From assembly GCA_002753735.1 (NCBI GenBank), contig PEAN01000004.1, positions 11,498 to 75,497 on the forward strand: 64,000 nucleotides of DNA. The letters are read 5' to 3'. Position numbers and translations under genes: made by a program. The DNA is from Magnetococcales bacterium DCbin4. GTDB lineage: Bacteria; Pseudomonadota; Magnetococcia; Magnetococcales; UBA8363. The notes beneath the pieces are model-generated. The model was not told the DNA's origin and searched no databases. It saw only the letters and a program-made list of their open reading frames with translations. Below are positions 24,945-32,900 of this stretch, one piece after another. Numbering within the stretch: position 1 is the first letter of the stretch; every line of letters starts with the position of its first letter.

Positions 24945-25904
24945 TCAATGATTTTTCGTATCGAGGAGAATCTTGAGGGCACCGGGTTTCATCGCCTGGG
25001 CCAGGGCATCCCGGGCCTGTTCCAGGGCAAAGACGTCATCGATCAGCGATTCCACCATGATCAATCCCCGGGACATCAGTCTCAAGGCGGGTTCAAAGGG
25101 ACCGCAGCGGGATCCTTCCAGGGAGATTTCATGCAGGGCGAGGCGTGAAAAGTCGAGGATATAGGAGGCATGTACCGTCGATTTCATGATGATTTTGCCT
25201 CGTGGACGTACCAGATCGAGGGCGAACCGCAAACCTTCCGGTGAACCGCTGCATTCGACGACCCGATCCACCTTTTGGCCAGTGGGCCATTCTTCTGGTT
25301 TCATCCCCTCGATGGCGTGGTTTCCCATCCGGGTCCATTTTTCAGGATGACGCCCGATCAGCAGGACGTGGGCACCATTGAGGCGCAAAACCTGGGCGAC
25401 CAGCAGGCCGAGTTTGCCGTCTCCGATCACGGCAACCGTTTGGGACGGTGGGATGGGGATGCGTTGCAGAATGGCGACGGCGGCGGCCAGGGGTTCAGCA
25501 AAGACCGCCTGCCGGTCCGACAGGGTTTCAGGCACTTCATGGAGGTTGGCGACGGGGAGCAGGCAGTATTCCGCCATGGCGCCGTCTTTATCGTGAATTC
25601 CCAGAACCTGTCGCGAAGGGCAATGGATACTGTCGCCGTTTTGGCAGGGGGTACAGGAACGGCAGGGACAGTTGATCTCTCCCACCACCCGCCGACCTTC
25701 CCACCCGGGGTCGGGACAGGCTTCCACCGTACCGACGAATTCATGACCCAGTGTTCCTCGAAACTGGCCATATCCCTTGAGAATTTCTCGATCCGTAGTA
25801 CAGATGCCCGCCAGATGGACCCGAATCAGGGCTTCGGTGGCACTCGTGGGTTTGGGAACGGTTTTCACCTGGGCCGATTGGCCATCGAAGACGAATGCCT
25901 GCAT
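24945..25904 (-). CDS. Zinc-dependent MDR-family dehydrogenase
   Basis: A 319-aa medium-chain dehydrogenase/reductase. Catalytic zinc ligands are in GICTTD and GHEFVG, and the structural zinc is bound by a four-Cys cluster (INCPCRSCTPCQNGDSIHC). The NAD(P)-binding motif is VIGDGKLGLLVAQVL. It is slightly short for the family (~340). The substrate cannot be told; polyols, sugars and alcohols are possible. It follows the repressor gene by 24 bases. Confidence 0.85.
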   Translation of the reverse strand: MQAFVFDGQSAQVKTVPKPTSATEALIRVHLAGICTTDREILKGYGQFRGTLGHEFVGTVEACPDPGWEGRRVVGEINCPCRSCTPCQNGDSIHCPSRQVLGIHDKDGAMAEYCLLPVANLHEVPETLSDRQAVFAEPLAAAVAILQRIPIPPSQTVAVIGDGKLGLLVAQVLRLNGAHVLLIGRHPEKWTRMGNHAIEGMKPEEWPTGQKVDRVVECSGSPEGLRFALDLVRPRGKIIMKSTVHASYILDFSRLALHEISLEGSRCGPFEPALRLMSRGLIMVESLIDDVFALEQARDALAQAMKPGALKILLDTKNH

Positions 25905-25928
25905 GCCAGCGATCTTTCAAGGGATGGT

Positions 25929-26606
25929 TTACGATGGATATTCCTTGTACTTGCAGACAAGGATGCCAAAAATTTGGAGCACTCCTTTCACTTCGATCAA
26001 AGGATATCTGGAGTTGAGCGGTTTTAGATATTTTTGTTCACCATGAAGGATGAGTTGTTTGAAGGTCGGGCGATTGTTGCCTTCACGGGCCACCAGGCAT
26101 TTGTTATGTGAACTTTCACGTTCGGGGTCGATGATGATGGTTTCTCCCTCGACGAATTCGGGTTCCATGGAATCATCGGCGACGTTCAAGGCAAAACATC
26201 GATCACTTGCTTTGGGGGCTACGGGGATCCAGGAAATGATTTCCGGACGGAAGTTTTTCATGTCGGGATCCTGGAATTTAATCAACTCGTCCCATGAAAC
26301 CATTGGAATACGTCCAATGAGCGGGTATGATTGATGTGGTATTCCTCCTTCTCCGATTCCATGGGTATCGGCCAGACAGGAGGCGGCTCCAGGAAGTGCC
26401 ATTTCACCACGACCGGTATCGAGCCAGATGGGATCGACGCCACAGGTCAGGGCGATGGCGATGGTTTTCCGAGACGACTGTGATCCACCTCCCTCCAGCT
26501 TGTGGATCGCGGTTTGGCTGATACCGACGCGTTCCGCCAGTTCCTTCTGGGTGATGCCCGCATGTTTTCGTGCCATTTTGATGCGTTCGTTCAATGTGTT
26601 GGACAT
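25929..26606 (-). CDS. XRE-HTH repressor with S24 peptidase domain
   Basis: A 225-aa phage-repressor-like regulator. Residues 8-62 form an XRE helix-turn-helix (ITQKELAERVGISQTAIHKLE). The C-terminal half (about 95-215) is an S24/LexA-like peptidase: the Ser is in DDSMEPEF and the Lys in RPTFKQLI, so self-cleavage after DNA damage is possible. It heads a minus-strand run that includes the dehydrogenase, lemA and the M48 protease genes. It may be a prophage remnant or a local regulator. Confidence 0.88.
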   Translation of the reverse strand: MSNTLNERIKMARKHAGITQKELAERVGISQTAIHKLEGGGSQSSRKTIAIALTCGVDPIWLDTGRGEMALPGAASCLADTHGIGEGGIPHQSYPLIGRIPMVSWDELIKFQDPDMKNFRPEIISWIPVAPKASDRCFALNVADDSMEPEFVEGETIIIDPERESSHNKCLVAREGNNRPTFKQLILHGEQKYLKPLNSRYPLIEVKGVLQIFGILVCKYKEYPS

Positions 26607-27213
26607 GACGATGTGACTCTTCCAGCGTGGGTTCCCGGGTTGGGTTTTTTGGTTTGTTTATAGAAAACAATGATTTATATTTGCCATCGAACAATTGGTC
26701 GTGTTCGTGGCCGACGCTTTTAATACCAATAAGCTTATTATGGCAGAAAGTCAAGATGAAAGGGTGACGGTTTAATGGCGAAAGTTCTCCATTGATCCCA
26801 GATGCAATAGCCAAGGAACGATAGACGTACAGGAGCAAAACAATGATAAAGATCCGTGGTGGGTGTGGCGGGCTTTTCAGGCGTTGAAAGGAGGGGATGC
26901 GATTCCGGACGGTTGTCAAGCGAGTGACACTGCGGGGAAGGGGAAACGGCAAAATCTGGAGTTTCTGCTGGTTTTTGTAGTCATTCCAATGATGGAAACG
27001 AATTGGCAACATATTTGCTTTCGATTAACCCAAGCCAAGCAAAGCCAAATCAAATCATGTGAACATCAACCCTTTATCAAGTCATGCGCTGGTGGTAAGA
27101 CATAACGATGCACTGCATCAAAATGTCACATGAACTTGGGAGGGTTGGTTTTTTTAAATCGGTCGCCCCATTGGGCCGCTATCATAACGGAATCAACCTA
27201 GCCGTGTGGTGTC
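26607..27213. other. 607-base intergenic region between repressor and dacA
   Basis: No convincing gene on either strand. The part from 26640 to 26790 is AT-rich and contains a perfect 12-bp palindrome at 26728-26739. Near 27030-27055 there are short tandem AAGCCAAGC/AAAGCCAAA repeats. The divergent genes on either side mean that promoters for both must lie here, but I cannot place them with confidence. Confidence 0.5.
26728..26739. promoter_or_regulatory. Candidate operator palindrome
   Basis: AATAAGCTTATT is a perfect 12-bp palindrome, and the flanks CC and a nearby GG extend it imperfectly. It lies about 120 bases upstream of the S24 repressor gene, where autoregulation is common. The evidence is symmetry and position only. 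Confidence 0.25.
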
Positions 27214-28596
27214 ATGCTCATGAAAAGAAAATCAAGGAAGTCTCTTCTATGTTTGACGTTGGTATTGGTAATGCTTCCCTTTACCGCGGGTGCGACCGAT
27301 GGAACACCTCGTTTGATCAACAAGTCCAACTTTAAAACCAATGACAGGTCGGGCAACAAATCGACAACCAGCAAAGCGGTTGTCAACAAATCGAGGCAGA
27401 AGTCGGCGCAGCAGGCCAGCGTCAAGCCCGCCCATGGCCGCAGGAAGGCAACGCCAGCGGGCAAATCGGGGATCGATTCCGTGCGCAATTATGCCGACCT
27501 GGTGATGGATGCCAAAACGGGGCGGATTCTGCATGCCACCGCCCCCGATGAACTGCGTCATCCCGCTTCCTTGACCAAGATGATGACCCTCTATCTGGCG
27601 TTTGATGCCTTGAAGAGCGGCAAGTTGCGTTTGAATGACCTTTTGCCCGTCTCGCATGAAGCCTCCATCCAGGAACCCTCGAAATTGGGGTTGCGGCCGG
27701 GGCAGCAGATCCGGGTCGAGGATGCCTTGTTGGGGCTGGCGATCAAGTCGGCCAATGATGCCACCGTGGTGTTCGCCGAGGCATTGGGGGGCAGTGTGGA
27801 GGGGTTTGCCCGCATGATGACGCAGAAGGCACGGGATTTGGGGATGAACCGATCGGTGTTCCGCAATCCCTCCGGTCTGCCCAATCCGGAGCAGGTGACC
27901 ACCGCGCGCGACATGGCGATCCTTGGTTATGCCCTGATCTATCACTTTCCCCAATTCTATCCTTATTTCAGCCGGGACAAGTTCTCTTATGCGGGGGTGT
28001 CGCACCGGAATCACAATCGCCTGATGAGCCGTTATCAGGGGATGGATGGCATCAAGACCGGTTTCATCCGTGCGTCCGGTTTCAATCTGGTGGCATCGAC
28101 GGTACGCGGTTCGGACCGGTTGATCGGGGTGGTGTTCGGTGGTCGTTCCGCGGTGGAACGGGATAACCGGATGGCGGCGTTGTTGGATCAATCCTTTGCC
28201 CAATTGCAGAGTGTTCCCGGGCGTCGGGTCGATACCGCCGACAATCGTCAACTCGATGGCGACGCCAATGTGGTTCCGGTTCAGGACAAGTCCGCTCTGG
28301 CTGATCAGGATTCCGGGGTTCTCTCCGCCACGGCCGAACAAACGGTCGCTTCAGAGCAGACTTCGGTGGCGCAACAACCGCTCGTGACCGTGGTGGCCAA
28401 GGAACCGCAAACGCAACTGGTGGCCCACAACGATCGGTCGCACTATAAGGATTATTACACCCTCTCCTTAAGCTTCGTCGGCATGATGGGCGTCATCATC
28501 TTCCTGAAACAAAAAGGTTATCCTTATCTTACGACGGTCCGCTCCCCGGGATATTCCGCGCACCGGATGGCTTCTCACAGGACGGGATGGGCGTGA
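27214..28596 (+). CDS. dacA: D-alanyl-D-alanine carboxypeptidase (PBP5/6-like)
   Basis: A 460-aa low-molecular-weight penicillin-binding protein. A signal peptide (about 1-27) is followed by a basic low-complexity stretch and the peptidase domain with SLTK (SxxK), SAND (SxN) and KTGF (KTG) motifs, all intact. It trims the terminal D-Ala of peptidoglycan in the periplasm. Instead of the usual PBP5 C-terminal beta domain and amphipathic helix there is a polar linker and a hydrophobic helix (about residues 413-430). Two ATGs six bases apart (27214, 27220) are possible starts. A strong terminator follows. Confidence 0.9.
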   Translation: MLMKRKSRKSLLCLTLVLVMLPFTAGATDGTPRLINKSNFKTNDRSGNKSTTSKAVVNKSRQKSAQQASVKPAHGRRKATPAGKSGIDSVRNYADLVMDAKTGRILHATAPDELRHPASLTKMMTLYLAFDALKSGKLRLNDLLPVSHEASIQEPSKLGLRPGQQIRVEDALLGLAIKSANDATVVFAEALGGSVEGFARMMTQKARDLGMNRSVFRNPSGLPNPEQVTTARDMAILGYALIYHFPQFYPYFSRDKFSYAGVSHRNHNRLMSRYQGMDGIKTGFIRASGFNLVASTVRGSDRLIGVVFGGRSAVERDNRMAALLDQSFAQLQSVPGRRVDTADNRQLDGDANVVPVQDKSALADQDSGVLSATAEQTVASEQTSVAQQPLVTVVAKEPQTQLVAHNDRSHYKDYYTLSLSFVGMMGVIIFLKQKGYPYLTTVRSPGYSAHRMASHRTGWA

Positions 28597-28618
28597 TTGA
28601 TTGACCGCGCAAAACCCA

Positions 28619-28660
28619 CCCCCTGGTGCTCCTTGCAGCATGGAGTTCCAGGGGGTTTTT
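28619..28660 (+). terminator. Rho-independent terminator after dacA
   Basis: CCCCCTGG (28619-28626) pairs with CCAGGGGG (28648-28655), the stem continues inward through CTCC/GGAG, and T5 follows at once. It lies 23 bases after the dacA stop. Confidence 0.9.
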
Positions 28661-28755
28661 GTTTGTGGGGGGGAGGGAGGGGAAACAAGATTGATTTCGG
28701 TGGACTGGAATCATGAACTCCGGGATAATCCAATCAATCACAATCAAGAGCGGCC

Positions 28756-29709
28756 ATGGCGGAAAATCACGAAAAACAGTCCAGCGATGAATTTGATGTT
28801 CCCTGGAAGGATATCATTGAAGCCTATTTCCCTGACTTCATTTCATTTTTCCTTCCTGTGGCGTTTGATGGCATTGATTGGCAACGTCCGTTTGAGTTTC
28901 TCGACAAAGAGTTGTCCCGCATTACCCATGCGTCCGAGATCGGTGATCGGCGCATGGACAAGCTGGTCAAGGTGTGGCGGCGAGATGGGGTTGAACTGTG
29001 GGTACTGATTCATATTGAAATTCAGGGGAATCGCAAGCCCAACTTTGAGTTGGGGATGTATGTCTACCAATACAGGGCGTTTGATCTTTATCAAGTACCG
29101 GTGGTCGGTCTGGCCATTCTGGCGGATGAGGAGATCGGTTGGCGGCCAACTGAGTTCAGTTACGACCTTTGGGGAACGAAACAAATCTACCAGTTCACAT
29201 CGGTCAAGTTGCTGGACTATTCCGAGGCCGAGTTGAACCAGTCCCGCAATCCGTTTGCGATGGTCACTCTGGCGCACTTGCGTGCCAAGAGGACCAGGCA
29301 TCGGGCGGAGGATCGCTTTCAAGAAAAGCGGCGTTTGATTTATAAATTGTATGAATATGGTTTTGATCGGCAACAGGTGACGGACCTGTTTCGGTTCATT
29401 GACTGGGTGCTGCGTTTACCGGAAGCGCTTGATGATCAATTGCGGGCAGAGATCGTTGCTTTTGAGGAGAACCAAAACATGCCGTACATTACGAGTGTGG
29501 AACGGATTGGGATGAAAAAAGGCCATCGAAACGGAGAGGCTACGATGTTGACACGCATGTTACAACGCCGTTTTGGAACGGTTCCGGAGTGGGTCAATGA
29601 AAAAATAGCCACGGCGGACCTGACTTCCTTGGAGGAGTGGAGTCTTCGGTTTGTGGACGCACAATCATTGAATGAGGTGTTTTCGGACAGGGATGAGGGG
29701 CGCCAATGA
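28756..29709 (+). CDS. Rpn/PD-(D/E)XK nuclease-family transposase-like protein
   Basis: A 317-aa protein of a second Rpn-like lineage. The core strand LIHIEIQG followed by YVYQYRAFDLY fits the PD-(D/E)XK nuclease fold of this family. The C-terminal ~60 residues (TMLTRMLQRRFG...LNEVFSD) are DUF4351-like. AAGAG precedes the ATG. It differs strongly from the member at 21131 outside the C-terminus. Its 3' end is repeated directly downstream. Confidence 0.82.
   Translation: MAENHEKQSSDEFDVPWKDIIEAYFPDFISFFLPVAFDGIDWQRPFEFLDKELSRITHASEIGDRRMDKLVKVWRRDGVELWVLIHIEIQGNRKPNFELGMYVYQYRAFDLYQVPVVGLAILADEEIGWRPTEFSYDLWGTKQIYQFTSVKLLDYSEAELNQSRNPFAMVTLAHLRAKRTRHRAEDRFQEKRRLIYKLYEYGFDRQQVTDLFRFIDWVLRLPEALDDQLRAEIVAFEENQNMPYITSVERIGMKKGHRNGEATMLTRMLQRRFGTVPEWVNEKIATADLTSLEEWSLRFVDAQSLNEVFSDRDEGRQ
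29464..29690 (+). repeat. Direct repeat copy A (3' end of the Rpn-like gene)
   Basis: About 227 bases that recur with a constant 255-base offset at 29719-29945, with roughly a dozen and a half substitutions and no indel. It codes for the DUF4351-like C-terminus. Confidence 0.9.
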
Positions 29710-29712
29710 TTT

Positions 29713-29952
29713 GTGTCCGAGGAGAACAAAGACATGCCGTACATTACGAGTGTGGAACGGATTGGGATGAAAAAAGGCCATCGAAACGGAGAGGCTGCGA
29801 TGTTGATGCGTCAACTGCAACGCCGTTTCGGACCTATACCGGAGTGGGTCAATGAAAAAATGGCCACGGCGGACCTGACTTCCTTGGAGGAGTGGAGTCT
29901 TCGGTTTGTGGACGCACAATCATTGAACGAGGTGTTTTCGGACAAGGTTTGA
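29713..29952 (+). pseudogene. Duplicated C-terminal fragment of the Rpn-like nuclease
   Basis: A 79-codon open frame starting at a GTG (or ATG 29734, with GGAG nine bases before it) whose product is nearly identical to the last ~75 residues of the preceding protein, but without the nuclease core. It arose by tandem duplication or by insertion and decay of a second family member. It keeps an open frame and a ribosome site, so it could be translated as a small DUF4351 protein; a remnant is more likely. Confidence 0.7.
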
Positions 29953-29979
29953 GGGTTGCTTGTGTCGGGGTCGGATGCC

Positions 29980-32900
29980 CTATTCACCTTCCGGTTTTTC
30001 TTCCTCCTCCCAATCGATGTCCCATTCATCCGGCATCTCTTCCCAGTAGGGCAATTCAAAACCAAGCAGGTCGTTCAGGGTCACCTCTTTGTCGTCGAGC
30101 AGGAGCAGGTCGCCGCGCAGCCAGAACCGGACCGCCTCGGCGTAGGGGGGCGGCAGGTGTTCGGGATGACGGATGGTTTCGTCCAGATACTGTCGGTCCC
30201 CATCGGTCAATTGCCGTGCCACGAGCCGGGCCAGGGTGGGCCACAGGGGAAGGTCGTTTTGCCGGGTCCGGTCGTATTCCTCCATGGCGTCCCGAAACGG
30301 TCCCGGATCACCGTTTTGTTCAAAGGAAAGGCGGCAGGCGGCTTGGAACAGGCGCAGTTCCGGTTGCCATTCGGGGGGGGTATGGGGCAGGAGTTCTTCG
30401 GCCCGGGAGGCGAAAATAAAACGGGGACTCAGGCGGTTGGGCTGTAAGAATTCAATAAACGTAAATGTCAGATTATTTTTATTATCTACTGACAATCCAA
30501 AGTCATGTGCCAAGTCGCGTGCCAAGTCGCGCGCCAAGTCGCGCGCCCAGTCGCGCGCCCAGTCGCGCGCCCAGTAGCGCGCCCAGTAGCGCGCCCAGTA
30601 GCGCGCCCAGTAGCGCGCCCAGTAGCGCGCCAAGTCGCGCGCCAAGTCGCGTGCCAAGTCGCGCGCCCAGTAGCGCGCCCAGTCGCGCGCCCAGTAGCGC
30701 GCCAAGTCGCGCGCCCAGTAGCGCGCCAAGTCGCGCGCCAAGTAGCGCGCCAAGTAGCGCGCCAAGTCGCGCGCCCAGTCGCGCGTCAAGTAGCGCGCCA
30801 AGTCGCGCGCCAAGTAGCGCGCCCAGTCGTGCTCTTCCTGATTCAACGCTTTTCTGGATCTGGTCCAGTGTGCCCCAAACAGCGCGAGTGTATCTTTGTT
30901 TTTTTCCAATCCTGCCAATGATTGGAGATGTTGACCAAGCACCGATCTGTGACCGGGGACGAGGCGCAGGAACGCAATCCAGGGTGTGGATTTCCCCGGC
31001 CACAACGGGAAAGAAGCGGCGATGATTCGTTCGACAGCCGCTGGAGCATACCCCGTTTCATGATCGGCAAGGTAATGGACCATCCTTTGAGTGATCAGAT
31101 TGGACTCAGGGGGGGGGGGAGGGGAAAATTTTAAATGCTCAGCCGCAGTCGCATGGCGAACCCAGGCCAACCATGTCGGGGCCATTTTTCCAGCCCGATG
31201 CATTGCTTTTTCCAGTGCCTGTTGCCGATCCTCCCTTCGGCTCCGTCCCCAATATTCCACAACCGTCTCGGTTTCATCGCTCCAGGAGGAATTCAAAGAT
31301 TTCGTCCACTGCCTGGCCCACCGATCAACGGTCGAAACCAAACCCAACCCATCGGCGAGGATGGTTCCGGCCAGAAACAATCCCTTTCGTTCATCCTGGA
31401 ACAATGATTCCAACACCGGTTCAAGATTCGGGGGATGTCTTTTGTCGATCAATGCCGCCCACAGACGCAAGGTTTCCCACCAGAAATCATGCTGACCCCA
31501 TTGTTGAAACAGTTCCGGATATCGATCCTCCCGGTTCGTATCGTTCAAGTGTTTGGCGGTGAGGTATTCCTGAAAACTGAGATGGACGAATTGCAGGCGG
31601 TCATCGGCCCGGGCCATCAGCATTCCGGCACTGTCGAGAAGCCAGACCAGAAAACCTCGCTTATGCTCTGGCGTCTCCTCCCCTGCCCAGGGAAGGGCAA
31701 CCATCTCTTCCAGGGGAAGGGTGATGGCGGCTGAGGAATGATGTTCCTTGCCGGAAGACTGAACGGCATGGGCGAGATCGGCGGTGTAGCGCAGGATCCT
31801 GTCGTCATCCGCAGGTTTCCAGGAGTCGGCTCGAACCCGGCCACCGCTCATTTTTTTCATTTTGGGGATGTCCAACAGCAACAGGTCAACGCATTTGATG
31901 TACAGGTCGATCCGTTTCTCCGGAAGGGTCGTGTTGCGGCTGATGAGCAACATCAAGGTCAGGAGCAGGGCGGTCCGCGCCATCTTCCGGGCGTTTTCCG
32001 AACGTTCCAGGGAGGCCATGAAGGCGGAAGTGTTCCAGGTGGCATCGGGTCTTTTGACGGCGAATTGAAAAAAATTGGCAACCAGGTCGGCGATTTCCGC
32101 ATCATTCAGGGGTTGGATGATCCGTTCGTCGAAACCATCCGCGCCACTCGGGCGGCCAGCACCGTAGGGACGGCTGGTCACCACGCAGCGCACTTTGGAA
32201 TGGGCATTGAGGAAACCGACCAGTTTTGCGCGAAAATCATGCCCCAATGCCCCCAGTTCATCCCAACCATCCACCATCAGGATGGGACGGATGGGACCGG
32301 GATCTTTGAGAAACGCGGTAAACCGCTCGACCCATCCCGCCATTCCCTGTTCCTTGAGCCAGACCGCAAGCCAGGCATCGATGGAATGCTCCTCCCGCGA
32401 AGCTTTTGCCCAATACCCGGCCAGACTGCGCAATTCCATCAGGATGGGGAGGGCATCGGTCCGCCGCAACAATTGGTGAAAGGTCCACCGGATCCAGGTC
32501 GTCTTTCCCGCCCCCGCCTGACCACGGATGATCAGCGGTTGTTGCAGTTCCAGGAGGTCTCCCGGCATCAATGGGGTACCGGCATCAAGGACGTCGGGTT
32601 TGTCGTGTTCACCCAGACGCAGGGAGAGGTACATGTCGTCGAGGGAGGCTTCCTCGGTATTCCATCCCAACGTCAACGCATGGGTGCCGGTCGCACTCAA
32701 ATCCCAACGGGGACGGGCCTCGGTCAGACGTTGGCGATACGCGGTCAGGAACGGTCCCAGATCGGAAGTGGGGGGCGTCGGCAGCGAAGTTCGTTCCGCC
32801 TTGAATCCTGTGGGCAGTGGAAAAGGTTGCAAGGGGTGATCCCGATGGGTCCCGGTGGGGATGAACCGCCCCCCGTCCGCCTTGCCCGAAACGATGGCCT

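Noticed and set aside
30505..30828. Possible CRISPR array
   Set aside because: Units are 12 bases, directly adjacent with no spacers, and in frame within a coding sequence; no cas genes are present.
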